From CAYORM01 sp964406375 (GTDB lineage Bacteria; Pseudomonadota; Alphaproteobacteria; DSM-16000; Inquilinaceae), in contig CAYORM010000076.1 in assembly GCA_964406375.1 (NCBI GenBank), forward strand, positions 1 to 14,340: DNA of 14,340 bases. The letters are read 5' to 3'. This document shows positions 1 to 7,590 of the stretch, in pieces; within the stretch, counting starts at the first letter, position 1; every line of letters begins with the position of its first letter. Below the pieces are notes generated by a model. That model worked only from the letters and a program-made list of their open reading frames with translations. It was not told where the DNA came from and made no database searches. The translations under genes were made by a program, and so were the position numbers.

Positions 1-248
1 GCACCGGCAATTCGGAGATCGTGCTCGACCGCAAGATCGCCGATCGGCGCACTTTCCCGGCGATCGACATCGGCAAGTCCGGCACCCGCAAGGAGGAGCT
101 GCTGGTCGGCCGGCCCGAGCTCTCGAAGATGTGGGTCCTGCGCCGCATCCTGATGCCGATGGGCACGACGGATGCCATGGAGTTCCTGCTCGAGAAGCTC
201 AAGCAGACCAAGACCAATTCCGACTTCTTCGACAGCATGAACCAGTAA
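1..248 (+). CDS. rho: Transcription termination factor Rho, C-terminal fragment
   Basis: This is the 3' end of rho; the gene begins before the window and the reading frame is open from base 3. About 81 C-terminal residues are visible. They carry hallmarks of the Rho ATPase C-terminus: RKIADRRTFPAID, SGTRKEELL, MWVLRRILMPMG, DAMEFLLEKL and KTNSDFF, collinear with E. coli Rho. Rho is a hexameric RNA-dependent ATPase/helicase that ends transcription at sites without intrinsic terminators. The gene stops at TAA (246-248) and is followed by a hairpin shared with the facing qor gene. In many alphaproteobacteria rho lies next to mnmE; here a minus-strand block and one small plus-strand gene separate them. 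Confidence 0.96.
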   Translation, partial: TGNSEIVLDRKIADRRTFPAIDIGKSGTRKEELLVGRPELSKMWVLRRILMPMGTTDAMEFLLEKLKQTKTNSDFFDSMNQ

Positions 249-301
249 GGCAGCGCCGGCGGCGGCGCGCCGTCCGGCGGAAGCCGGGGGCTGGGCACAA
301 A

Positions 302-331
302 AAAGGGGCGGATCGCGTGATCCGCCCCTTT
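302..331. terminator. Bidirectional intrinsic terminator between rho and qor
   Basis: A perfect 13-bp inverted repeat (302-314 and 319-331) with a 4-nt loop lies between two converging genes. The A run at 299-304 becomes a six-T tract after the hairpin on the minus strand, so it is a textbook terminator for qor. On the plus strand only three Ts close the stem, so it is weaker for rho. Confidence 0.9.
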
Positions 332-354
332 GCACATCCATCCGGATCAGACGA

Positions 355-1329
355 TCAGGGCAGCAGAACCGTCGCGCCGATGGTGCTGCGGGCAGCGAGC
401 GCCCGGTGGGCCTCGGCCGCTTCGCGCAGCGGGAAAGTCTGGCCGATGCGGATCTTCACCGCGCCGCTGGCGATCGCCTCGAAGAGCTCCGCGGCGCGGC
501 CGAGCAGCTCGTCGCGGGTCGCGGCGTGATGGGCGAGCATCGGCCGCGTCATGAACAGCGAGCCCTTGCGCAGGAGCATCAGCGGATCGATCGGCGGCAC
601 CGGGCCCGAGGCGTTGCCGTAGAGCACCAGCATGCCGCGCGGCGCCAGGCTGTCCATCGACCCCGCCCAGGTGGCCGCACCCACCCCGTCATAGGCGACC
701 GGCACGCCCTTGCCGCCGGTGATCTCGCGCACCCGCGCGGCGAAGTCCTCGGTCTTGTAATCGATGACATAGTCGCAGCCATTCTCGCGGGCCAGCGCAA
801 CCTTCTCCGGCCCGCCCGCGGTGCCGATCACCGTCGCGCCCAGCGCCTTGGCCCATTGGCAGGCGATCGAGCCGACGCCGCCGGCCGCGGCATGGATCAG
901 CACCGTGTGCCCCGGTTCGACGCGGAAGGTGGAGCGCAGCAGGTAGTGCGCGGTCAGCCCCTGCAGCAGGCAGGCGGCCGCGGTGCGGTCATCGATCGAG
1001 GCCGGTAGCGGGATCGCCTTGTCGGCCGGCAGAAGGCGCTCTTCCGAATAGGAACCGAGCGGCCCGGTCGCGTAGCCGACGCGGTCACCCACCGCGATGC
1101 CCTCGACGCCAGGACCGACGGCGGTCACCGTGCCGGCGCCTTCGCTGCCGAGGCCGCTCGGCAGCTCGACCGGATAGAGGCCGCTGCGGTGATAGGTGTC
1201 GATGAAGTTCAGCCCGACCGCGCCGTGGCGGATGCGGATCTCGCCCGGGCCGGGATCACCGACCACCACCTCCTCCCAGCGGAGGACCTCGGGACCTCCA
1301 GTCTCGGCGAAGCGGATGGCGTGCGGCAT
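355..1329 (-). CDS. qor: NADPH:quinone oxidoreductase (zeta-crystallin-like, MDR family)
   Basis: The 324-residue product has the full length of the QOR class of medium-chain dehydrogenase/reductases, which reduce quinones with NADPH in the cytoplasm. The N-terminal GroES-like part holds LNFIDTYHRSGLYP (about 40-53) and GSEGAGTV. The Rossmann dinucleotide site HAAAGGVG sits at 146-153, followed by CQWAKALGA. Later blocks ITGGKGVPVAYDGVG, LYGNASG and GSLFMTRP align closely with E. coli Qor. The zinc ligands of alcohol dehydrogenases are absent, as expected for QOR. The start ATG (1327-1329) follows a GAGGAG-type ribosome binding site at 1335-1341. Only 36 bp separate it from the upstream small gene, so it is probably cotranscribed. 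The precise quinone substrate cannot be told from sequence. Confidence 0.93.
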   Translation of the reverse strand: MPHAIRFAETGGPEVLRWEEVVVGDPGPGEIRIRHGAVGLNFIDTYHRSGLYPVELPSGLGSEGAGTVTAVGPGVEGIAVGDRVGYATGPLGSYSEERLLPADKAIPLPASIDDRTAAACLLQGLTAHYLLRSTFRVEPGHTVLIHAAAGGVGSIACQWAKALGATVIGTAGGPEKVALARENGCDYVIDYKTEDFAARVREITGGKGVPVAYDGVGAATWAGSMDSLAPRGMLVLYGNASGPVPPIDPLMLLRKGSLFMTRPMLAHHAATRDELLGRAAELFEAIASGAVKIRIGQTFPLREAAEAHRALAARSTIGATVLLP

Positions 1330-1365
1330 CGGGGACTCCTCGACAGGTTCTCGATCGGGTGTGGC

Positions 1366-1626
1366 TCAGCCCGCCTTGCGCAGCGCCCCGCCCTCGATCA
1401 GCGAGAGGGCGCGCAGGCGCACCGCTTCCGGCTCGAGGCCCGCGGCCTCGCAGATCAGCCGGAAATCCGGACCATCGCTCTGGAACCAGCGACGTGCCTC
1501 CTCGCGCATGCGTTGCCGCTCGCCCGGGCTGCCGACACCGCCCGCGGCGCCGGAGGCGTCGAGCAGCGCGCGCTCGATGACGGCGCACCACATCTGTCGT
1601 TCGGGGGAGGACCGGCTCTCGGACAC
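1366..1626 (-). CDS. Small conserved-looking hypothetical protein
   Basis: I do not assign a function. From a GTG at 1626 the product is 86 residues. An in-frame ATG at 1593 would give 75 residues, but it falls inside the block PERQMWCAVIERALLDA, which reads as folded protein and favours the longer form. The C-terminal half (EEARRWFQSDGPDFRLICEAAGLEPEAVRLRAL) is amphipathic and helix-rich, and resembles small unnamed alphaproteobacterial proteins with a W-F-x-S-D...C-x-x-A-G-L-x-P-x-x-V pattern; that resemblance is from memory. No convincing Shine-Dalgarno precedes either start. The frame remains open upstream to 1827, but that stretch is proline/arginine-rich and overlaps rpsU, so it looks non-coding. 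It lies between rpsU and qor in the same orientation. Confidence 0.6.
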   Translation of the reverse strand: MSESRSSPERQMWCAVIERALLDASGAAGGVGSPGERQRMREEARRWFQSDGPDFRLICEAAGLEPEAVRLRALSLIEGGALRKAG

Positions 1627-1695
1627 GGGGGCGTTGGCGGGCGCGGGTGGGCGGTGGCGGTCAGACGGATGGCGGGGCTGTGACGGACGACGTTC

Positions 1696-1713
1696 GGCGC
1701 CCGGTCGGGCGCC
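1696..1713 (-). terminator. Hairpin downstream of rpsU
   Basis: A perfect 7-bp GC inverted repeat (1696-1702 and 1707-1713) with a GGTC/GACC loop lies 17 bp past the rpsU stop. No U tract follows on the minus strand, so it may be a weak or Rho-assisted terminator or a 3'-end stabiliser. Confidence 0.35.
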
Positions 1714-1729
1714 ACCGACGATCCTACCG

Positions 1730-1933
1730 TCAGTAGCCCTCGCGCTCCATCCGTTTGCGCAGCATCTTGCGGGTACGGCGGACGGCGTCCTTGCGTGCCC
1801 GGTTGCGCTGTTCCGACGGCTTCTCATAGGCCCGCCGTCGGCGCATCTCGCGGAACACCCCCTCGCGCTGCAGCTTGCGCTTCAGCGCGCGCAGTGCCTG
1901 GTCGACATTGTTCTCGCGGACGAGCACCTGCAT
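1730..1933 (-). CDS. rpsU: 30S ribosomal protein S21
   Basis: The 67-residue product matches bacterial S21 over its entire length: MQVLVRENNVDQALRALKRKLQREGVF, then an arginine-rich helix ending RRTRKMLRKRMEREGY. S21 binds the platform of the 30S subunit near the 3' end of 16S rRNA and assists mRNA binding at initiation. The ATG start (1931-1933) is preceded by an AGGAAAGGAA ribosome binding site at 1941-1950, 7 nt upstream. It follows infA and a small ORF in the same direction, so two translation-initiation genes lie within 0.8 kb. Confidence 0.97.
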   Translation of the reverse strand: MQVLVRENNVDQALRALKRKLQREGVFREMRRRRAYEKPSEQRNRARKDAVRRTRKMLRKRMEREGY

Positions 1934-1963
1934 GGGCGGGTTCCTTTCCTGCTGTGGGGCTGG

Positions 1964-2194
1964 TCAGCCCAGGATGTCGAGCGCCATCCGGCGCCATTCA
2001 CGACGCGTCGGACGCGCGGATTCTGCGTGGGGGCGGCCGGCCCCACGCCGCCGGCGCTTCGGCGCCCGGCTGGGGTTGCCGGCGACGCCGGTCTCGGGAG
2101 CGTGCCCGTGGGCGGCATCGGCCGACCCCCGGATGATCTCGAACGGTGCGGCCGCGGCGACATAGGCCTCGGCATAAGACATGCGACTATTCAT
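1964..2194 (-). CDS. Small hypothetical protein, arginine-rich centre
   Basis: A 76-residue frame lies between infA and rpsU, ending 30 bp before the rpsU start. The first residues (MNSRMSYAEAYVAAAAPFEIIRG) and the last (TRREWRRMALDILG) look like real protein, while the middle is a low-complexity RAPKRRRRGAGRP-type linker. Nearly every codon after the start ends in G or C, as in neighbouring genes, which favours coding. Possible starts are ATG 2194, ATG 2182 (72 residues) and TTG 2197; none has a clear Shine-Dalgarno. I recognise no family. The basic centre would be compatible with nucleic-acid binding, but that is only a compositional hint. It could be a spurious frame in GC-rich DNA. Confidence 0.42.
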   Translation of the reverse strand: MNSRMSYAEAYVAAAAPFEIIRGSADAAHGHAPETGVAGNPSRAPKRRRRGAGRPHAESARPTRREWRRMALDILG

Positions 2195-2252
2195 CAAACA
2201 TCGGCGCCAGGCGGTTCCCCGCGGCGCTCTTCCTTTTCTCTCTGGGCGGCGC

Positions 2253-2528
2253 TCAGCGGCGCCGGTACTGGTTCGACCGCGGCGGTCCGGACGGCTGGCC
2301 CTGGCGGGCCTCGCGATGCCGGAAATTGATGCGGCCTTTGGTCAGATCATAGGGCGTCATCTCGACGGTGACGCGATCGCCGGTCAAGACGCGGATACGC
2401 GCCTTCTTCATTCGTCCGGCCGTGTAGGCCAGGATTTCCGCGCCATTCTCGAGCTGCACGCGGAAGCGTGCATCCGGCAGAACATCGAGGACGACGCCTT
2501 CGAATTCGATCAGGTCTTCCTTTGACAG
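2253..2528 (-). CDS. infA: Translation initiation factor IF-1, apparent CTG start
   Basis: IF-1 is a one-domain OB-fold protein that binds the 30S A site and works with IF-2 and IF-3. The frame reads SKEDLIEFEGVVLDVLPD, then ARFRV, QLENGAEILAYTAGRMKK, ARIRVLTGDRVTVEM and TPYDLTKGRINFRHR, an almost perfect IF-1. No ATG, GTG or TTG precedes this frame; the only start giving the whole protein is CTG (2528-2526), exactly where relatives have Met. AGGGAGG at 2537-2543 lies 8 nt upstream, ideal spacing for this codon. The first conventional start, GTG 2459, would delete 23 residues including a core strand. Product is 91 residues: the usual ~72-residue core plus a 19-residue basic, proline-rich tail ending NQYRRR. 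It lies 87 bp downstream of cspA. Confidence 0.93.
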   Translation of the reverse strand: MSKEDLIEFEGVVLDVLPDARFRVQLENGAEILAYTAGRMKKARIRVLTGDRVTVEMTPYDLTKGRINFRHREARQGQPSGPPRSNQYRRR

Positions 2529-2536
2529 GGTCCCAA

Positions 2537-2543
2537 CCTCCCT
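2537..2543 (-). promoter_or_regulatory. Shine-Dalgarno that decides the infA CTG start
   Basis: On the minus strand this reads AGGGAGG, a near-perfect anti-SD match, with 8 nt to the CTG. No other start codon in the infA frame lies within reach of it. Confidence 0.8.
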
Positions 2544-2581
2544 ATTGATGTACGCGTCGATGCGTTGCGCTGGCGCCGGAA

Positions 2582-2608
2582 GGGCGACGCGTCGAAGACA
2601 CGCCGCCC
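2582..2608 (-). terminator. Probable terminator or attenuator between cspA and infA
   Basis: On the minus strand GGGCGGCGTGT (2608-2598) pairs with ACGCGTCGCCC (2592-2582), 11 bp including two G-U pairs, around a CTTCG loop that contains a stable UUCG-like turn. Only two Ts follow. It begins 8 bp after the cspA stop, so it probably ends or attenuates the cspA transcript before infA. Confidence 0.5.
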
Positions 2609-2615
2609 GCCGGTA

Positions 2616-2828
2616 TCAGGCCTGCTGCAGATTCGCCGCGGCGACCTTGCCGCTGCGCTGGTCGCGCTGCAGCTCGTAGCTGATGCGCTGGCCTTCCTGC
2701 AGGCTGCCAAGCCCCGACCGTTCGACGGCCGAGATGTGGACGAACACGTCACGGTCCCCGTTCTCGGGCTGGATGAAGCCATAGCCCTTCTGCGTGTTGA
2801 ACCACTTGACGGTTCCAATGGACGACAT
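2616..2828 (-). CDS. cspA: Cold-shock domain protein (CspA family)
   Basis: This is a 70-residue single cold-shock domain, the normal family length. RNP1 is KGYGFI (14-19) and RNP2 is VFVHI (28-32), preceded by the usual GTVKWFN. CspA proteins bind single-stranded RNA and DNA and melt mRNA structure; paralogs may be cold-induced or constitutive. The ATG at 2828 follows AAGGAA at 2835-2840 with 6 nt spacing. The frame is open upstream to 2960, but those 44 codons do not resemble the family and lie in the leader. A good promoter at 2979-3007 predicts a leader of about 145 nt, typical of cold-shock genes regulated through mRNA structure. Exact paralog identity is uncertain. Confidence 0.95.
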   Translation of the reverse strand: MSSIGTVKWFNTQKGYGFIQPENGDRDVFVHISAVERSGLGSLQEGQRISYELQRDQRSGKVAAANLQQA

Positions 2829-2864
2829 GGGTAGTTCCTTCCGGATACAGTAGTGCTGCACCGC

Positions 2865-2938
2865 CGCGCCGGCCGGCGCGACGGATCGGTCTTCTCGGCG
2901 GATCGGGAGGGTGCTGGTCCGGCGCTCGCGGGGCGAGC
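2865..2938 (-). promoter_or_regulatory. Structured 5' leader of cspA
   Basis: Two inverted repeats lie in the presumed leader. A 16-bp perfect palindrome, CGCGCCGGCCGGCGCG, occupies 2865-2880, about 37 nt upstream of the start codon. A 6-bp stem with a 3-nt loop occupies 2924-2929 and 2933-2938. Structured leaders are a known control point of cold-shock genes. I do not see an E. coli-type cold box. The palindrome could instead be an operator at DNA level. Confidence 0.4.
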
Positions 2939-2978
2939 AAGGGCAAGCGGGCCGAACCAAACGAAAGTCGACCCGGCG

Positions 2979-3007
2979 AAGATAGGAACTGGCGGGGCCG
3001 AATGCAA
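2979..3007 (-). promoter_or_regulatory. Sigma-70-type promoter of cspA
   Basis: On the minus strand TTGCAT (3007-3002) and TATCTT (2984-2979) are separated by exactly 17 bp. In such GC-rich DNA this is a clear match to the housekeeping promoter consensus. The predicted start near 2972 gives a leader of about 145 nt for cspA. Confidence 0.65.
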
Positions 3008-3033
3008 GGTTCCCGGAAAGCGATGATCCGGCG

Positions 3034-3051
3034 GGGCTGGCGGCCCAGCCC
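3034..3051 (-). terminator. Hairpin abutting the ogt stop codon
   Basis: A perfect 7-bp inverted repeat (3034-3040 and 3045-3051) with a 4-nt loop directly abuts the TGA of ogt (3052-3054). There is no following T run. It is a plausible 3' end of the yyaL-ogt transcript upstream of the cspA promoter. Confidence 0.4.
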
Positions 3052-3521
3052 TCAGCCCGGCACGGTCACCCCTTCCAGCGCCAGCAGGAAGCGCTTGGTC
3101 GCCAGCCCGCCAGAGGCGGAGAAGCCGCCGACACCGCCGCCCGCAGCCAGGACGCGATGGCAGGGCACGACGACCGGCAGCGGGTTGCGGCCGCAGGCCC
3201 CGCCCACCGCCCGCGCACTCGAGCCGATCGCCTGGGCGATGCCGCCATAGGTGCCGACCTCGCCCCAGCCGATCGCCATCATCGCGGCGCGGACGCGGGT
3301 CTGGAACGGGCTGGTGGGTGGCGCCAGCGGCAGGTCGAAGCGGCGGAGGCGTCCTGCGAGATAGGCGGTGAGCTGCGCCGCGGCCTCGCGCAGCACCGGC
3401 TCGTCGGGCACGGTCGCCGCCGCGGGCGTCTCGCCGGACAGGATATCGATCGTCGCCAGCCGGCCGTCCCGCGCGGTCAGGCGCAGCCGGCCGAGGCCCG
3501 GCGCCGGCAGGATCGCGGCGC

Positions 3522-3525
<4 letters not shown>
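3052..3525 (-). CDS. ogt: Methylated-DNA--protein-cysteine methyltransferase
   Basis: The 157-residue product is an O6-alkylguanine-DNA alkyltransferase, which moves the alkyl group from damaged guanine to its own cysteine in one suicidal reaction. The active-site motif is PCHR, with Cys122, inside VVVPCHRVLAAGGGVGGFSASGGLATKRFLL. The DNA-binding helix region (SPFQTRVRAAMMAIGWGEVGTYGGIA and SSARAVGGACGRNPL) is typical, including the RAVGGACGRNP arginine finger. It lacks the Ada-type N-terminal domain, so it is of the Ogt class. Its ATG overlaps the stop of the upstream thioredoxin-fold gene as ATGA, with GGGAGGG at 3531-3537, so the two are probably translationally coupled. Confidence 0.95.
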
Positions 3526-5624
<2,099 letters not shown>

Positions 5625-5713
5625 GCGGCGCCTCCTGTTGCTCGGGCGGGTCCCGTGTCCCCGGTCCCGGTGGGCTCTCGCCGAGGTCCCGTTTCGAGAG
5701 GCTCGTATCGACC

Positions 5714-5742
5714 GATATAATGAGTCGGCGACTGCCCGTCAG
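5714..5742 (-). promoter_or_regulatory. Candidate promoter of the yyaL-like/ogt operon
   Basis: On the minus strand CTGACG (5742-5737) and TATATC (5719-5714) are 17 bp apart, each matching the sigma-70 consensus at 4 of 6 bases. The -10 overlaps the plus-strand TATAAT. Confidence 0.45.
5716..5721 (+). promoter_or_regulatory. Perfect TATAAT -10 element for the plus-strand genes
   Basis: An exact TATAAT lies 60 bp before the DUF6489-like start in otherwise GC-rich DNA. The matching -35 is poor (TTCGAG at 5693-5698 with 17-bp spacing), so an activator may be needed. It overlaps the -10 of the divergent promoter. Confidence 0.5.
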
Positions 5743-5781
5743 GGCACCCGCCGGTCTTTTCGGGCCCGAGGAGGAGCGAGC

Positions 5782-6045
5782 ATGAAGATCTCGATCGACA
5801 TCGACTGCACGCCGCAGGAGGCGCGCGCCTTTCTCGGCCTCCCCGATGTGGCGGAGATGCAGCAGCGTCTGCTCACCGCGCTCGAGGCACGGATGGGCGA
5901 CGCCATCCAGAAGATGGACCCGGAAGCGATGATGCGGCAATGGATGCCGCTCGGTTTCGAGGGGATGGAGCAGATCCAGCGCTTCTGGTCGGGGCTGGCG
6001 GGCATGGATCGCAAGCCGGGCCGTGACACCGGGGGCCAGGGCTGA
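5782..6045 (+). CDS. Small conserved alphaproteobacterial protein, DUF6489-like
   Basis: The 87-residue product begins MKISIDIDCTPQEARAFLGLPDVAEMQQRLL and continues with DPEAMMRQWMPLGFEGMEQIQRFWSGL. This matches the pattern I know for small proteins annotated as DUF6489 in alphaproteobacteria: a basic/acidic opening, a TPxEARxFxGLPDV core and a W-x-P-L-G-x-x-G-M-E helix. The family name is from memory and was not searched. Function is unknown. The ATG at 5782 is chosen because GAGGAGGAGCGAG lies just upstream; an open frame further 5' (to 5596) runs through the promoter and is unlikely. Its TGA stop overlaps the presumed CTG start of mnmE, so it appears to be the first gene of the mnmE transcript. 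Confidence 0.85.
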   Translation: MKISIDIDCTPQEARAFLGLPDVAEMQQRLLTALEARMGDAIQKMDPEAMMRQWMPLGFEGMEQIQRFWSGLAGMDRKPGRDTGGQG

Positions 6046-7358
6046 GCCGCGCCACGATCTTCGCCACCGCGACCCCGCCCGGCCGCGGTGCCCTCGCCAT
6101 CATCCGAATCAGCGGCCCCGCCTGCGGACTTATCATAAGCGCGCTTTGTAGGCGATCGCCGCCATCACCACGGCGGGCGGTTCGGGTGAGGGTGTCGGAT
6201 CCGCGCGGCGGATCGCCGATCGATGATGCGCTGCTTCTGTGGTTTCCGGCCCCGGCGAGCGCCACGGGGGAGGATGTGGCCGAGCTGCACCTCCATGGCG
6301 GACGGGCGGTCATCGCCGCAACGATGGAGGCGCTGTCGACATTGCCGGGGGTACGCCTCGCCGAACCGGGCGAATTCACCCGGCGCGCCTTCGAGAACGG
6401 CAAGCTCGATCTCACCCAGGCCGAGGCGATCGCCGATCTTGTCGATGCCGACACGGCCGCCCAGCGGCGCCAGGCCCTGCGGCAGCTCGACGGCGAGCTC
6501 GGGCGGCTCTATGGCGCCTGGCGCGAGCAGCTCCTGGATGCACTGGCCTTTGCCGAAGCGGTTCTCGATTTCCCCGACGAGGATCTGCCGGACTCACTCG
6601 ACGATGCGGCGCGCGACGCCATCACCGGCGTGGCGACGGCGATGCGACGGCATCTCGCCGATGGGCGACGTGGCGAAAGGTTGCGGGACGGCTTCCACAT
6701 TGCGGTGCTGGGCCGGCCGAATGTCGGAAAATCCAGCCTCCTCAACCGGTTGGCGCAACGCGACGTGGCCATCGTCTCGCCCATTCCCGGCACGACCCGT
6801 GATGTGCTGGAGGTGGCGCTGGACCTCGACGGTTATCCCGTGGTGATCGCCGACACCGCAGGGTTGCGTGAGGCGGCGGATGAGATCGAGGCGGAGGGTG
6901 TCCGGCGCTCCTACCGCCGTGCCGAGAACGCTGACCTCGTTCTGCTGCTGTCCGACGCCACGGATCCAGAGCCACCCCCTGCCCTACCCGCCTCTCTCGC
7001 CGACCGCCCGGTTCTGCGGGTCGCCAACAAGATCGACCGAGCCCCGGTCGTGCCGGAGGGCACCATCGGCATTTCTGCCCTGTCCGGACAGGGAATGGAC
7101 GAGCTCATCGTTGCCCTCAGCACGGCGGCGGCCGGCGCTTTGACCGGCGATGGCTCCGTCGCCCTCACCAGGCTGCGCCATCGCGAAGCGCTGGAGAATG
7201 CTGCCGCCGCCCTCGACCGGGCCCTGTCGGCACCATCGGCCGAGTTGCGGGCGGAGGATCTGCGTATGGCCACCCGGGCCATTGGACGGGTGACTGGCGC
7301 AGTCGATGTCGAGGACGTTCTCGACCGCATCTTCGGAAGCTTCTGCATCGGCAAGTAG
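6042..7358 (+). CDS. mnmE: tRNA uridine-5-carboxymethylaminomethyl modification GTPase MnmE, apparent CTG start
   Basis: MnmE acts with MnmG to modify the wobble uridine of certain tRNAs. From CTG 6042 the product is 438 residues, near the usual length. The N-terminal domain opens ATIFATATPPGRGALAIIRISGP, the expected MnmE beginning. The frame before it carries no ATG, GTG or TTG after an in-frame TGA at 6024, and the first conventional start, GTG 6186, would remove 48 residues including PPGRGALAIIRISGP. The CTG overlaps the previous stop as CTGA. The G domain shows GRPNVGKS (224-231), DTAG (271-274) and NKID (329-332). The C-terminal FCIGK (434-438) holds the conserved cysteine. The Shine-Dalgarno is weak (GGGGG at 6031-6035), so translational coupling is likely. 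Confidence 0.93.
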   Translation: MSRATIFATATPPGRGALAIIRISGPACGLIISALCRRSPPSPRRAVRVRVSDPRGGSPIDDALLLWFPAPASATGEDVAELHLHGGRAVIAATMEALSTLPGVRLAEPGEFTRRAFENGKLDLTQAEAIADLVDADTAAQRRQALRQLDGELGRLYGAWREQLLDALAFAEAVLDFPDEDLPDSLDDAARDAITGVATAMRRHLADGRRGERLRDGFHIAVLGRPNVGKSSLLNRLAQRDVAIVSPIPGTTRDVLEVALDLDGYPVVIADTAGLREAADEIEAEGVRRSYRRAENADLVLLLSDATDPEPPPALPASLADRPVLRVANKIDRAPVVPEGTIGISALSGQGMDELIVALSTAAAGALTGDGSVALTRLRHREALENAAAALDRALSAPSAELRAEDLRMATRAIGRVTGAVDVEDVLDRIFGSFCIGK

Positions 7359-7362
7359 GCAG

Positions 7363-7378
7363 CGTTTCACGTGAAACA
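7363..7378. other. parS: parS site 1
   Basis: The sequence CGTTTCACGTGAAACA matches the consensus TGTTTCACGTGAAACA at 15 of 16 bases; only the outermost base differs. It begins 5 bp after the mnmE stop codon. Confidence 0.92.
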
Positions 7379-7404
7379 CGACGCGGCGGTCAGTCGCGTG
7401 ACGG

Positions 7405-7420
7405 TGTTTCACGTGAAACA
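7405..7420. other. parS: parS site 2
   Basis: An exact 16-bp consensus palindrome, TGTTTCACGTGAAACA, the binding site of the chromosomal partition protein ParB encoded downstream. Confidence 0.95.
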
Positions 7421-7475
7421 GTGGCAGACGGCCTCCGATGCATCCAGCGGAAGCGGACGCGCTCCAGAGGGCGAA

Positions 7476-7491
7476 TGTTTCACGTGAAACA
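7476..7491. other. parS: parS site 3
   Basis: An exact 16-bp consensus palindrome. Its right flank (CCG) is shared with site 4. Confidence 0.95.
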
Positions 7492-7526
7492 CCGGACAGG
7501 CTTCGGTCCCGGCGGGGCGGCGCGAG

Positions 7527-7542
7527 TGTTTCACGTGAAACA
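7527..7542. other. parS: parS site 4
   Basis: An exact 16-bp consensus palindrome, 51 bp centre to centre from site 3. Confidence 0.95.
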
Positions 7543-7570
7543 CCGCCTGCATCCGCGGTGATCGCTCAGG

Positions 7571-7590
7571 GCTGTTTCACGTGAAACAGC
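7571..7590. other. parS: parS site 5, extended palindrome
   Basis: An exact consensus core at 7573-7588 extended by GC on both sides to a perfect 20-bp palindrome, the most symmetrical copy. It is the copy closest to the mnmG start. Confidence 0.95.

Noticed and set aside
2246..2266. GC hairpin at the infA stop codon as a terminator
   Set aside because: The stem is about 6 bp, there is no U tract, and such repeats are frequent in this GC-rich sequence.
2829..2960. N-terminal extension of CspA to a start at 2960
   Set aside because: The extra 44 residues do not resemble the family, the ATG at 2828 has a good Shine-Dalgarno, and the stretch lies in the predicted leader.
5722..5726. GANTC methylation site in the divergent promoter, with others upstream of mnmG and qor
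   Set aside because: Five-base sites occur often by chance in 14 kb, and nothing in the window shows that a CcrM-type methylase is present.
6186..7358. mnmE starting at GTG 6186
   Set aside because: It would lose the conserved N-terminal PPGRGALAIIRISGP block, and the upstream frame is intact to CTG 6042.
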